From an uncultured Oscillospiraceae bacterium (GTDB lineage Bacteria; Bacillota; Clostridia; Oscillospirales; Acutalibacteraceae), in NCBI GenBank assembly GCA_902490735.1, contig CABUFC010000001.1, positions 124,001 through 188,000 of the forward strand: a DNA stretch of 64,000 nucleotides, given 5' to 3'. The notes below the pieces were generated by a model, which made no database searches, was not told the origin of the DNA, and saw only the letters and a program-made list of their open reading frames with translations. Positions 1 through 9,521 of this stretch are shown here, in pieces. The first letter of the stretch is position 1. Each line of letters starts with the position of its first letter. Position numbers and translations under genes: made by a program.

Positions 1-510
1 GTCGAATATGAAGATACAGTATATTTTATAGATAAACATGCGGCTCATGAGAGAATAATTTTTAATTCATTAAACGAAAACATAAACGAACAGCTTTTGT
101 TAACCCCGTTTGTTATGCAGCTTGAACCGGAACTTTACAGTGAAGTGCTCTTGAATTTGGATTTTTTAAGTAAATTCGGTTTTTCTTTAGAGGATTATGG
201 TTCAAGATCTATTGCCGTAAGGGGTGTGCCTTCGGTTATTACCCATGATTTTTCATCGGTAATCATTGAAATTGCGGAAAAGCTTAAAAATCATAAACTG
301 CCTATTACCGAAAAAGAGGAAAGCGTGCTGCACTCGGTTTCGTGCAAAGCCGCAATAAAAGCAGGGGATAATACCACTTTTAACGAAATGGTTGAAATTG
401 CAAAAAAAGTTTTGAGTGACAAAGATGTTATGTATTGTCCTCACGGAAGAACCGTAGCTTTAAAAATGTCAAAATACGAGATTGAAAAAAACTTCGGTCG
501 TAAACAGTAA
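1..510 (+). CDS. mutL: DNA mismatch repair protein MutL, C-terminal part (5' end outside window)
   Basis: The frame is open from base 1, so only the C-terminal dimerisation/endonuclease domain is present. Near its start it carries DKHAAHERI, the metal-binding endonuclease motif (usually DQHAAHERI). Further on are SCKAAIKAGD and a final CPHGR motif, both typical of MutL proteins with nicking activity. In organisms lacking MutH, MutL nicks the new strand after MutS finds a mismatch. The last motif reads CPHGRT where CPHGRP is usual. The stop overlaps the miaA start (TAATG), and mutL-miaA is a common gene order. Family call is firm; activity is inferred from the retained motifs. Confidence 0.93.
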   Translation, partial: VEYEDTVYFIDKHAAHERIIFNSLNENINEQLLLTPFVMQLEPELYSEVLLNLDFLSKFGFSLEDYGSRSIAVRGVPSVITHDFSSVIIEIAEKLKNHKLPITEKEESVLHSVSCKAAIKAGDNTTFNEMVEIAKKVLSDKDVMYCPHGRTVALKMSKYEIEKNFGRKQ

Positions 511-1439
511 TGAAAAAAATTAAAACGATTTTTATTGTCGGCCCTACGGCATCAGGCAAAACGGGACTTGGTATAAAACTGGCCAGATCCTTTAATGGTG
601 AAGTAATTTCGGCAGACTCAATGCAAATTTACAAAGGTATTGAAATAGCATCTGCTGCTCCGAGCATTGCTGAACGCGAGGGAATTGTGCATCATTTGAT
701 TTCCATTAGAGAAAAAAACCGGCAGTATTCCGTATGCGATTTTGTTAACGATGCAAATGAAATTTTAAAAGATATTATCAGTAGAAATAAAGTTCCTTTT
801 TGCGTAGGAGGTACCGGACTATATATCGATTCTTTTAGTCAAAATATTGATTTTGGTGAATCGACAAAAAACGAAATTGTCACTAAGCTACAGTCTCGTT
901 TTATCAATGACGGAATCGAACCATTGTTAAAAGAATTAGAAACGGTCGATTATGCATCGTTTTTAAAGCTGAATAAAAATGACACAAAACGTATTATTCA
1001 TGCTCTTGCAGTTTATTATTCTACCGGTCGTACAATAACAGAGCGAAATATTTTATCAAAAAACAGCGAAAAAAATATTGATCCGCTTTTTATTGGCCTG
1101 ACTTTTTTTGATAGAGAAAATCTTTACCGGCGTATTAACGATAGAGTTGACTTGATGATTAAAAACGGTCTATTAGAAGAAGCAAAGGCTTCTTATGAAT
1201 TAAAAGATAATAAAGCGGCGGCATTCGCTATTGGCCATAAAGAGTTTTTTCCGTTTTTTAACGGCGAAATTTCGCTTGAACAAGCAATTGATAATTTAAA
1301 ACAAAAAACCCGTAATTATGCTAAACGCCAACTTACATGGTTTAGAAAAAACAAACAGATTAATTGGATTTATGCAGATAAATGCGTTCCGTACGACAGT
1401 GCTTTTGAGCTCTGCCGGCAATTTTTAGAAAGAAAGTGA
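510..1439 (+). CDS. miaA: tRNA dimethylallyltransferase MiaA
   Basis: 309 residues, the normal length. The P-loop GPTASGKT is at residues 11-18 and is followed by SADSMQIYKG (about 34-43), the conserved substrate-binding segment. The enzyme transfers a dimethylallyl group to N6 of A37 in tRNAs that read UNN codons, stabilising codon-anticodon pairing. The ATG shares its A with the mutL stop, so translation is probably coupled. No anomalies. Confidence 0.96.
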   Translation: MKKIKTIFIVGPTASGKTGLGIKLARSFNGEVISADSMQIYKGIEIASAAPSIAEREGIVHHLISIREKNRQYSVCDFVNDANEILKDIISRNKVPFCVGGTGLYIDSFSQNIDFGESTKNEIVTKLQSRFINDGIEPLLKELETVDYASFLKLNKNDTKRIIHALAVYYSTGRTITERNILSKNSEKNIDPLFIGLTFFDRENLYRRINDRVDLMIKNGLLEEAKASYELKDNKAAAFAIGHKEFFPFFNGEISLEQAIDNLKQKTRNYAKRQLTWFRKNKQINWIYADKCVPYDSAFELCRQFLERK

Positions 1440-1443
1440 TTTT

Positions 1444-2649
1444 TTGAAGGGCGGCAAATTTTTTAGAATAATTTTAATTTTATTGCTTGGTATATTTGTT
1501 GTATATCAGGTTTTTGCCGCGTTTTATCACCCTTTTACAACCGTATCTGCAATTTATTATGAGACAAATTCCGGCATAGATGCAGAAGCTTTTTTAGTAA
1601 GAAATGAAAACGTTATAACCAATAGTGACGCAGGTGTTAAATGCTTTTCTGTCGAGGATGGCGAGCGCGTCTCAAAAGGCGGGAAAATTGCCGATGTTTA
1701 TCCTTCGCAAGCAGTATCTAACGTTTACTCTCAAATTAACGAATTGAAAAAAAAGCTTGATTCATTGCAAAAAATTAAACTTTATAATGATGGCGGCACA
1801 GACGTCAAAACCGTAAGCGAAAAAATCTTAAATAAAATTTCCGAGTATTCGGTTGCATGCGCTAACGGAAAATTTGATCAAGCCGACACTTTGCAAACCG
1901 AGCTTTTAACTCTTATAAGCTCTAAGCAGAGTATTATTGGCAGAGGCAACAGTATTGACAGCATGATTTCTTCGGTTGAAGCTGAGCTTGCGACACTTAA
2001 ATCTACGGTAGAAGAAGGATCTAAGGTTATTAGCTCTACAATGTCAGGCTACTTTGTAAGCAAGGTGGACGGTTATGAGCAGGTAATAACACCTGAAAAT
2101 GTTTTAGAGCTTAGTCCGGAAGAACTTGAGAATATTGCACCGATAGAACCTGCAAAAAATGTTGTGTGTAAAATAGTTTCAGATTATACATGGTATTTTG
2201 CGGCGCTTATAAGCAACGATAATGCGTTAAAATTAAAAGAGGGCAGCAACTATAAAGTTTTTACTAATCAGAAAGACAACAAAGCTTTAAACGCTACACT
2301 TGAAACGATTAATACTTCTGAAAAATCCGATAAAACCGCTGTTGTTTTTTCTTGCAGCGTTACAGACGGCGTATTTTCAACTATTAGGAATATGCCCATA
2401 ACCATTGTTTTGGATAGCTGCAAAGGCATTAAAATTCCAAATCGTGCTATACGGACCGTTAACGATGAAATAGGCGTATATGTGGTTTCCGCAGGTGTGA
2501 TAAAATTTAAAAAAATAGATATTATAAAAACCTTTGATACTTTTACGGTCTGCAAAATGGATGAAGACGGCGATGCTAACAGGTTAAGATTATACGATGA
2601 AGTAGTTGAAAAAGGAAAGAGTCTTTACGATGGAAAAACAGTTAATTAA
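1444..2649 (+). CDS. HlyD-like membrane-anchored protein of unknown role
   Basis: 401 residues, TTG start at 1444, five bases after the miaA stop. There is one N-terminal membrane segment (about residues 7-27), then an extracytoplasmic region. An early stretch with VEDGERVSKGGKIADVYP resembles the split biotinyl-lipoyl-like half-motif of HlyD-type adaptor proteins. A helical region (about 90-190) and a beta-rich C-terminal part follow. No ABC or outer-membrane partner lies nearby. Its position just before yggS-sepF-ylmH-divIVA suggests a cell-envelope or division-associated role, but this is inference. The end overlaps yggS by 20 bases. Confidence 0.65.
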   Translation: MKGGKFFRIILILLLGIFVVYQVFAAFYHPFTTVSAIYYETNSGIDAEAFLVRNENVITNSDAGVKCFSVEDGERVSKGGKIADVYPSQAVSNVYSQINELKKKLDSLQKIKLYNDGGTDVKTVSEKILNKISEYSVACANGKFDQADTLQTELLTLISSKQSIIGRGNSIDSMISSVEAELATLKSTVEEGSKVISSTMSGYFVSKVDGYEQVITPENVLELSPEELENIAPIEPAKNVVCKIVSDYTWYFAALISNDNALKLKEGSNYKVFTNQKDNKALNATLETINTSEKSDKTAVVFSCSVTDGVFSTIRNMPITIVLDSCKGIKIPNRAIRTVNDEIGVYVVSAGVIKFKKIDIIKTFDTFTVCKMDEDGDANRLRLYDEVVEKGKSLYDGKTVN

Positions 2650-3319
2650 GAAAAATTTTGAAGAAATATCATCAAATATAAAAAAAGCCGCCGGAGAAAA
2701 AAATGTGATTTTTTTGGCGGCAACTAAAACTGTCCCTGCCGAAGATATCAATTATGCTATTGACCTCGGCCTTAATTATGTCGGTGAAAATCGAGTGCAA
2801 GAGTTTTTGTCAAAAAATGATGATATAAATCCCTTGGCGCACCGCCATTTTATTGGCCACTTACAAACAAATAAAGTTAAAGATATAGTAGGAAAAGTTG
2901 AACTGATTCATTCGGTTCACAGTATTAAGCTTGCGAATGCAATAGGAAAAGAATCGGTAAAAAGGTCTATAGTATCAGATATTTTGCTTGAAGTTAATAT
3001 CGGACACGAAGAGAGCAAGTCCGGGTTTTTAGAAAACGAACTTCTACATGCTATTGAGGAAATTTCAAAAATTGACGGTATAAGAATACAAGGCTTAATG
3101 GCCATACCGCCGATATGCTCCGATCCGTCCGAAAACAGAAAATATTTTTCAAAAATGTATAAGCTTTTTATTGACATTAGAGATAAAAAAATAGATAATA
3201 GTAATATGGTATATCTTTCGATGGGCATGTCTGATGATTATATTACGGCCATCGAAGAAGGCGCTAATATTGTAAGAATCGGAACGGCGCTTTTTGGTCA
3301 TAGAAATTATAATATTTAA
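2630..3319 (+). CDS. yggS: YggS/YlmE-family pyridoxal-phosphate homeostasis protein
   Basis: 229 residues from the ATG at 2630, which sits 10 bases after an AAAGGAAAG ribosome site; a TTG at 2606 would add eight poorly conserved residues. It is a single-domain alanine-racemase-like PLP-binding barrel. AATKTV supplies the Schiff-base lysine (K33). HFIGHLQTNK, SVHS and a C-terminal SMGMSDDY/RIGTALFG pair are family signatures. The family keeps free PLP and 2-oxo-acid pools balanced and has no firm catalytic reaction. The place just before sepF is the usual ylmE position in Gram-positive division clusters. Confidence 0.93.
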   Translation: MEKQLIKKNFEEISSNIKKAAGEKNVIFLAATKTVPAEDINYAIDLGLNYVGENRVQEFLSKNDDINPLAHRHFIGHLQTNKVKDIVGKVELIHSVHSIKLANAIGKESVKRSIVSDILLEVNIGHEESKSGFLENELLHAIEEISKIDGIRIQGLMAIPPICSDPSENRKYFSKMYKLFIDIRDKKIDNSNMVYLSMGMSDDYITAIEEGANIVRIGTALFGHRNYNI

Positions 3320-3346
3320 AGGCTTTAGCCGGAAAGGAACTTTCTT

Positions 3347-3820
3347 ATGGGCATGATGGACAAAATCAAACAAATGGTAAAACTACCGTTAGAGGACGAA
3401 TACGATGAAGAAACTTTAGACGAGGTTTCTCAAGATTCTGTTTTTTCCTCTAAAAAGCAGAGCGAGGAAGAACCTAAAAAAAATGAGGGCGGTATTTTTG
3501 GTATAAAAGCTCAAAAATCCACAACCGGTGTAAAAACCGGTTCACAAATTCAGGTTGTTTTGGTAAAACCCAGTCGTTTCGAGGATGCTCCTTCAATTGC
3601 TGACCACCTAAACGAGCACAAAACAGTTGTATTAAATCTTGAAAATGCCAACAGAGAGATTTCAAGAAGACTTATTGATTTTTTAAGCGGCACGGCATAT
3701 GCTCAGGGTGGCAATATAAAAAAAGTTGCGCACAGCACATACATAATTACGCCCGATAATGTTGACGTATTAGGTGATTTGATTTTAGACGACGTAGAAA
3801 ACTCGATGTACCTTGGCTAA
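3347..3820 (+). CDS. sepF: Cell division protein SepF
   Basis: 157 residues. A short amphipathic N-terminal helix (MGMMDKIKQMVKLP) is the expected membrane anchor. A charged linker follows, then the SepF core from about residue 65 to the end, with VVLVKPSRFEDAP, VVLNLENANREISRRLIDFLSG and a YIITPDNV end. SepF bundles FtsZ filaments and tethers them to the membrane during septation. AAAGGAAC is a good ribosome site. The end overlaps ylmH by 8 bases. Confidence 0.95.
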   Translation: MGMMDKIKQMVKLPLEDEYDEETLDEVSQDSVFSSKKQSEEEPKKNEGGIFGIKAQKSTTGVKTGSQIQVVLVKPSRFEDAPSIADHLNEHKTVVLNLENANREISRRLIDFLSGTAYAQGGNIKKVAHSTYIITPDNVDVLGDLILDDVENSMYLG

Positions 3821-4565
3821 AGTTAACGAACAAGAACTGTTAAAAAGCAGAATAATTGATTCTTGTGTCTTGGTAAATAACAAACAAATACCTAAGTTTA
3901 TCGGGTTTTTATCGGAAGAAGAAGTGCTTTTTGCAAACAAAGTACTGTTAAATCAAGGCGCAAATTATGCTTTTTTCTCGGGCACAAATAACGGGATGCG
4001 AAAGTACCTCGGCATTTTCCCGGACGGAAATTTTGATTACTCGATTTTTCCGATATCTGCTTTAAAAGTTGAATATAGTCAAAAGTTTAATCTTAAACAC
4101 AGTGACTTTTTAGGCGCTCTTATGGCATTGAATCTTACGCGGTCCAGTTTTGGCGACTTTATCGTTTTATCGGGTGAAGCGTATTTAGTTGTGGCTGATT
4201 CTGTTAAAGAAATAATTAAAGATGAGCTGCATAAAGTAGGCAGAGTGGGCGTAAAAGTTACGGAATGTGATTTTTCATTTATACCTTATACCGAACAGTG
4301 TTTTGACGAGCTTAGGGTTACGGTATCTTCATTGCGAATTGATTGTGTGGTTTCTGCTTTGTGCGGAATCTCTCGTGAAAAGGCGTTAGGCAAAATAAAA
4401 GAAGGATCAGTTAAATTAAACGCTGAAGTAATAGTTAAGCCCGATAAAGGGGTTTTAGAGAATTCAATAATTACTGTTAGAGGTTACGGTAAGTATAAAT
4501 TATCTGATAGTTCTGCAATGACAAAAAAAGGTAAAACAGTATTAAAGGTTTTAAAATACAAATAG
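3813..4565 (+). CDS. ylmH: YlmH-family S4-domain RNA-binding protein
   Basis: 250 residues with a TTG start at 3813 inside the sepF 3' end. The N-terminal two-thirds is the YlmH-specific alpha/beta region (LSEEEVLFANKVL, FSGTNNGMRKYLGIFPD). The C-terminal 70 residues form an S4 domain (SLRIDCVVSALCGISREKALGKIKEGSVKLN). Members bind rRNA or stalled ribosomal complexes and are often placed in the division cluster. The assignment rests on fold and position between sepF and divIVA. Confidence 0.92.
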   Translation: MAKVNEQELLKSRIIDSCVLVNNKQIPKFIGFLSEEEVLFANKVLLNQGANYAFFSGTNNGMRKYLGIFPDGNFDYSIFPISALKVEYSQKFNLKHSDFLGALMALNLTRSSFGDFIVLSGEAYLVVADSVKEIIKDELHKVGRVGVKVTECDFSFIPYTEQCFDELRVTVSSLRIDCVVSALCGISREKALGKIKEGSVKLNAEVIVKPDKGVLENSIITVRGYGKYKLSDSSAMTKKGKTVLKVLKYK

Positions 4566-4577
4566 GGGGAAATGGCA

Positions 4578-5240
4578 ATGATTTCAGTTGAACAAATTAG
4601 AGAAATTGATTTTACTACATCGATGAGTGGTTACAAAAAATCAGAGGTTGATGATTTTTTAGACGAATTAGCAGAGGATTATGAAAAGCTAATTAAACAA
4701 AATCAACAATTAAACGCTAAAATTCAAACGCTAAACAGTGAAAATACAGCCGAGCCTAAAAAAGAGGTTCATGAAGAAAAACCTGTAAGCAATAACGTTC
4801 AAGAAGTTCACGGAATTTTGGAAACCGCTCAGCGCTTTTCCGATCAGCTTATTTCTGAAGCAAAAGAAAAAGCCGAGCAAATTATTACCGAAGCCACATT
4901 AAAGGCTAAAGAGCTTGAGGCAAAAATTGCCAATGATAAGGAACATCACGAAGAGATTATGGCCGAGCTTAAAATGAAAGCCGAAGCCAGCATTTCGGAA
5001 AAACTTAAAGACGCAGTTGACAAATCTGAAAATATTCTTGCCGCCGCAAAACAAAGTGTGGCAGATGAAAAACAGGTTTACGATAATCTGCGCATAGAAG
5101 CCAGCAACTTTAAATCTAAACTTTTAGATAGTTATAAAAAACAACTTGAGCTTTTAAACGAGCTTCCGGTTGAAATTCCGTTTAAGGAAAAAATTGAGAT
5201 TGCCGATGAAGAATCAACTTCAGAAGAAATTGAAGAATAA
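4578..5240 (+). CDS. divIVA: DivIVA-family coiled-coil protein
   Basis: 220 residues from the ATG at 4578. An ATG six bases upstream (4572) is in frame, but the GGGGGA ribosome site ends at 4570 and spaces correctly only to 4578. The N-terminal segment IREIDFTTSMSGYKKSEVDDFLDEL is the lipid-binding DivIVA signature; the rest is a long Lys/Glu-rich coiled coil. DivIVA marks negatively curved membrane at poles and septa and recruits division or sporulation factors. It is the last division gene before ileS. Confidence 0.92.
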   Translation: MISVEQIREIDFTTSMSGYKKSEVDDFLDELAEDYEKLIKQNQQLNAKIQTLNSENTAEPKKEVHEEKPVSNNVQEVHGILETAQRFSDQLISEAKEKAEQIITEATLKAKELEAKIANDKEHHEEIMAELKMKAEASISEKLKDAVDKSENILAAAKQSVADEKQVYDNLRIEASNFKSKLLDSYKKQLELLNELPVEIPFKEKIEIADEESTSEEIEE

Positions 5241-5289
5241 TTAAATAGCCTCAAAGGCTTTTATTAATGCAACCATAAGGAGAATAGTA

Positions 5290-8073
5290 ATGCATCAGGA
5301 TTATAACGAGACTTTAAATCTTCCAAAAACCGAATTCCCCATGCGCGCTGGACTTCCGGAGCGCGAGCCGGAAACTTTAAAGTCGTGGCAGGAAAATAAT
5401 TTATATAACAAACTTATGAAGCATAATGAAGGCAAACCTTTATATGTTTTGCACGATGGTCCTCCGTACGCTAACGGTATTATTCATCTTGGTACTGCTT
5501 TAAATAAAAGTCTTAAGGATTTTGTTTTAAGATATAAAAACATGACCGGCTTTAAAGCACCTTATGTTCCCGGTTTTGATACGCATGGGCTTCCAACTGA
5601 ATTAAAAGCAAGAGCAAAAGCCGGAATGAAAAACAGCGAGACCGTATCTCCCTTGGAAATACGCAAAATTTGCCGTGAATTTGCTACGGGATTTGTAAAA
5701 AGCCAGCGTGAACAGTTTGAGCGCCTTGGCGTTTTGGGCGATTGGGATCATCCTTATTTAACGCTTACAAACGACTATGTTGCAAGGCAGATCGAAGTTT
5801 TTGGCGAAATGGCCGATAAAGGATACATATATAAAGGCTTAAAGCCGGTATATTGGTGCCCTGAATGTCAGACGGCGCTTGCCGAAGCGGAAATTGAGTA
5901 TTCTGATGATACCTGTTATTCTATTTACGTAAAATTCCTTGTAAGCAAAGACAATGGCACTTTGCAAAAACATAATATTGATATTTCTAAAACATACTTT
6001 GTTATTTGGACTACAACGACCTGGACTTTACCTGCAAATGTTGCAATTTGCTTAGGTCCGAAATTTAATTATGCAGTTGTAAAAACCGGCGACGAATACC
6101 TGATTATGGCAGAAGAGCTTGCAGCTTCTGCGATGGAAGCTGCCGGAATTTCTGATTATGAAATTATTGATACTATTCCCGGTAAAGAATTTGAATTAAT
6201 TACAGTAAAACATCCGTTTTTAGATAGAGAATCACTTGTTATTTTAGGCGACCACGTAACGCTTGAAAGCGGTACCGGTTGCGTACATACAGCTCCCGGT
6301 CATGGTCTTGAAGACTTTGAAGTTTGTCAAAACTACAAGCAAATACCTATGGTTGTGCCGGTGGATAATAAAGGATATTTAACCGATGAAGCTGGCGAGT
6401 TCGCAGGGCTTCACATTGATAAAGCAGGCGGCCCTATAGCCAAAAAACTTGAAAGTACAAATAATTTGTTTGCCATTAAAAAAATGAGTCACCAGTACCC
6501 ACACTGCTGGAGATGCAAAAATCCGGTTCTTTTCCGAGCAACCGAGCAGTGGTTCTGTTCCATTTCTGATTTTTCCAATAAGGCCGAGGAAGAAATAAAA
6601 AAGGTTGAATGGATACCTTCGTGGGGCGAAGATAGAATTACCGGCATGATAAAAGATAGAAGCGACTGGTGCATTTCCCGTCAAAGAACATGGGGCGTAC
6701 CTATCCCGATTTTCTATTGTACTGATTGCGGAAAAGAAATAATTTCCAATGAAACAATAAAATACTTAGCAAATATTTTTAGGGAGCATGGACCGGACGT
6801 TTGGTACGAATGGGATGCAAATAAGCTAATGCCTGAAGGTACTTGTTGCCCTCATTGCGGCGGCACACATTTTAAAAAAGAAACCGATATAATGGATGTT
6901 TGGTTTGATTCAGGCTCTTCTCATGCGGCAGTATTAGATCAGCGTGATGAGCTTAGATCTCCTGCGGACCTATATTTAGAGGGCGCCGACCAGTATCGCG
7001 GATGGTTCCAGTCTTCACTTTTAACATCTGTTGCAACTAAGGGTGTAGCACCATATAAAACTGTTGTAACTCACGGATGGGTTGTAGACGGTGAAGGCAA
7101 AAAAATGTCAAAATCGCTCGGTAACACTATAATACCCGATGATATTGTAAATCAGTTTGGCGCTGATATTTTAAGGCTTTGGGTAGCGTCCAGCGATTAT
7201 CATGCAGATATTCGCATATCTAAGGAAATATTAAAACAACTTAGCGAAGTATATAGAAAAATAAGAAATACCGCAAGGTTTATTCTTGGTTGTATTCCGG
7301 ATTTTGACCCGGATAAAGATAGTGTAAGCTATAACGACCTCGAAGCTATTGATCATTTTGCACTGCTTCGTTTAAACCACCTTGTTAAAACCTGCCGAGA
7401 AGCATACGATAAATTTGAATATCATATTGTTTTTCACGCAATACATAATTTCTGCGTTATTGACATGTCTAATTTTTATCTGGATGTAATTAAAGACAGA
7501 TTGTATGTCGAAAAGGCTGACAGCTTAAAGCGCAGAGCCGCTCAGACCACAATTTATAAAATAATTGATACCTTAACAAGGCTTATTGCACCGATTCTTG
7601 CTTTTACATCGGAAGAAATTTGGAGCTTTATGCCGCATTCGGCTTCGCATAACGCTGAAAGCGTGCTGTTTAACAACATGCCTGAATTTGTCGAAGATTA
7701 TGATAATAATGTCCTTGAAACTCATTTTGAAAAGATCCACGCTGTAAAAAACGATGTTAAAAAAGCGCTTGAGCTTGCCCGTTCATCAAAAATAATCGGC
7801 GCATCTTTAGATGCGGAAATTAAAATTTTTGCCCAAGGCGAGCTGTATGATTTTTTAATAAACGAAAAGTCGCTTAAAGACTTGTTTATCGTATCCAAAG
7901 TTGAGATAATCGAAGGCGAAGGCGGTGAGTTTAAAGGTGAAGGCTTTGGTATTACCGTTTCTGCGTCACAAAACGCTAAATGTGCAAGATGCTGGAGCCA
8001 TAGTGAAACCGTAGGCTCAGATGCTTTGCATCCGGATGTTTGTTCGAGATGCGCAAAGGTTTTAGGAGAGTAA
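5290..8073 (+). CDS. ileS: Isoleucyl-tRNA synthetase
   Basis: 927 residues, normal for a bacterial-type IleRS. The HIGH-equivalent PPYANGIIHLG is at residues 58-68 and KMSKS at 605-609. The CP1 editing insert contains WTTTTWTLPAN. A C-terminal zinc finger uses C898, C901, C918 and C921. It charges tRNA-Ile and hydrolyses misacylated Val-tRNA-Ile. Ribosome site AAGGAG lies at 5278-5283. Unlike the amino-acid genes at 42-52 kb, no T-box precedes it; the 49-bp leader holds only a weak 5-bp stem (5247-5259). Confidence 0.98.
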   Translation: MHQDYNETLNLPKTEFPMRAGLPEREPETLKSWQENNLYNKLMKHNEGKPLYVLHDGPPYANGIIHLGTALNKSLKDFVLRYKNMTGFKAPYVPGFDTHGLPTELKARAKAGMKNSETVSPLEIRKICREFATGFVKSQREQFERLGVLGDWDHPYLTLTNDYVARQIEVFGEMADKGYIYKGLKPVYWCPECQTALAEAEIEYSDDTCYSIYVKFLVSKDNGTLQKHNIDISKTYFVIWTTTTWTLPANVAICLGPKFNYAVVKTGDEYLIMAEELAASAMEAAGISDYEIIDTIPGKEFELITVKHPFLDRESLVILGDHVTLESGTGCVHTAPGHGLEDFEVCQNYKQIPMVVPVDNKGYLTDEAGEFAGLHIDKAGGPIAKKLESTNNLFAIKKMSHQYPHCWRCKNPVLFRATEQWFCSISDFSNKAEEEIKKVEWIPSWGEDRITGMIKDRSDWCISRQRTWGVPIPIFYCTDCGKEIISNETIKYLANIFREHGPDVWYEWDANKLMPEGTCCPHCGGTHFKKETDIMDVWFDSGSSHAAVLDQRDELRSPADLYLEGADQYRGWFQSSLLTSVATKGVAPYKTVVTHGWVVDGEGKKMSKSLGNTIIPDDIVNQFGADILRLWVASSDYHADIRISKEILKQLSEVYRKIRNTARFILGCIPDFDPDKDSVSYNDLEAIDHFALLRLNHLVKTCREAYDKFEYHIVFHAIHNFCVIDMSNFYLDVIKDRLYVEKADSLKRRAAQTTIYKIIDTLTRLIAPILAFTSEEIWSFMPHSASHNAESVLFNNMPEFVEDYDNNVLETHFEKIHAVKNDVKKALELARSSKIIGASLDAEIKIFAQGELYDFLINEKSLKDLFIVSKVEIIEGEGGEFKGEGFGITVSASQNAKCARCWSHSETVGSDALHPDVCSRCAKVLGE

Positions 8074-8077
8074 AATT

Positions 8078-8623
8078 ATGTTTTATGTTTTAGCTTTTAT
8101 CGTTTGTGCTTTAATCGTTACTGTCGATCAGCTTACTAAAATTTTTGTTGCAACACATTTTACTTTAGGAGTCGGCACAACGCCTGTTATTAAAGGCTTG
8201 TTTAATTGTGTATATGTAACAAACGAAGGCGGCGCATGGGGATTTTTAAAGGATTATACATGGATTCTTATTGCTGTGACAATTGTTGCTATGGTCGTTT
8301 GCTTTACATTGCTTGTTAAAAACGGAATGCGCAGCAAACTAATGTCTTTTGGATTGGTATTTATTTTGGCAGGGGGACTCAGCAATTTAATAGACCGTAT
8401 TTTCCGCGGCCGTGTAATTGATTTTATTCAATTTGACTTTTGGAGAAGTTTCCCGATTTTTAATATTGCCGACATATTTGTATGTTTAGGCACATTTATA
8501 ATCATTGTTTGTTTTTTAATTGATATTGTTTCCGACCATAAAGCTAAAAAAGAGCTTGAGCTTTTAAACGAAGAACCGAAGCTTAATGCTGAAATACAAG
8601 AGCAAAACAATGAAGATAATTAA
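8078..8623 (+). CDS. lspA: Lipoprotein signal peptidase (signal peptidase II)
   Basis: 181 residues with four membrane helices. Catalytic aspartates are D106 (SNLIDR) and D132 (NIAD), and the TNEGGAWGF loop is present. It cleaves the signal peptide of prolipoproteins ahead of the lipidated cysteine; likely substrates in this window include the binding proteins at 12168-13667 and 62388-63482. A charged tail of about 30 residues extends beyond the core and overlaps the next gene. It lies four bases after ileS, a classic ileS-lspA-rluD arrangement. Confidence 0.96.
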   Translation: MFYVLAFIVCALIVTVDQLTKIFVATHFTLGVGTTPVIKGLFNCVYVTNEGGAWGFLKDYTWILIAVTIVAMVVCFTLLVKNGMRSKLMSFGLVFILAGGLSNLIDRIFRGRVIDFIQFDFWRSFPIFNIADIFVCLGTFIIIVCFLIDIVSDHKAKKELELLNEEPKLNAEIQEQNNEDN

Positions 8624-9521
8624 GCTTTGCTATAATGAGAATTCACCCAAAAGGGTGGATTCCTTTATTGCGTCAAGCACCGAAATCAGCCGTTCAAAAG
8701 CTGCAGAGTTGATAAACGACGGTATGGTATTAATTAACGGTAAAATGGCCGCAAAGAGCAAGCAACTAAGTTTTGGCGATGAATTGACAGTTAATATCCC
8801 GGAATTAGCAGAACCTGATTTAGTGCCGGTAGACATTCCGCTTGATATTTATTACGAAGACGACGATCTTTTAGTTGTAAACAAGCCAAAAGGGATGGTG
8901 GTTCATCCGGCTCCCGGGCATAAAGATGATACTTTGTGTAACGCTCTTATGGCACACTGCAAGGGTAATTTGTCCGGAATAAACGGTGTTATGCGACCCG
9001 GTATTGTACATAGATTGGACAAGGATACAAGCGGACTTTTAATTGTTGCAAAAAATGATTTTTCACATAAAAATCTTGCTTCTCAAATTAAAGAACATTC
9101 TTTTACGCGTGAATATGAAGCAGTCTGCTGCGGCGTTTTCAAAGAGGATAGCGGCGTAATCGAGCAGCCAATAGGTCGTCACCCTGTAAAACGCAAGCAA
9201 ATGGCCGTAACGGATAAAAACTCCCGCTATGCTAAAACAGAATATTTTGTTATAAATAGATTTAATCACTTTACACATGTGAAATTTAAACTGTACACCG
9301 GCAGAACTCACCAAATAAGAGTACACAGCGCTTATATTGGCCATCCGGTTGCGGGGGACACGGTATACGGGCATTCAAAAAGAGATTTAAAGCTTGATGG
9401 GCAGTGCTTGCACGCGAGAAAAATCGGATTTATTCATCCAAGGACTAAGGAATATTTGGAATTTACCAGTGAATTGCCCGATTATTTTAAAAACTTTTTA
9501 TTAAGGTGTGAAAATCTTTAA
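8610..9521 (+). CDS. RluD-family rRNA pseudouridine synthase
   Basis: 303 residues from the ATG at 8610; an in-frame ATG at 8586 is possible but lies deeper in lspA. An S4 domain (about residues 13-72) precedes the RsuA/RluA catalytic domain. The active motif HRLDKDTSGLL puts the catalytic aspartate at D137. VHPAPGHKDDTL and GRTHQIRVH are family motifs. It converts specific uridines in 23S rRNA to pseudouridine; the exact site cannot be read from sequence. Overlaps lspA by 14 bases and touches the next gene in TAATG. Confidence 0.92.
   Translation: MKIIKLCYNENSPKRVDSFIASSTEISRSKAAELINDGMVLINGKMAAKSKQLSFGDELTVNIPELAEPDLVPVDIPLDIYYEDDDLLVVNKPKGMVVHPAPGHKDDTLCNALMAHCKGNLSGINGVMRPGIVHRLDKDTSGLLIVAKNDFSHKNLASQIKEHSFTREYEAVCCGVFKEDSGVIEQPIGRHPVKRKQMAVTDKNSRYAKTEYFVINRFNHFTHVKFKLYTGRTHQIRVHSAYIGHPVAGDTVYGHSKRDLKLDGQCLHARKIGFIHPRTKEYLEFTSELPDYFKNFLLRCENL

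Noticed and set aside
5241..5289. T-box or other riboswitch before ileS
   Set aside because: The gap is only 49 bases and has just a 5-bp stem with no T-box sequence.
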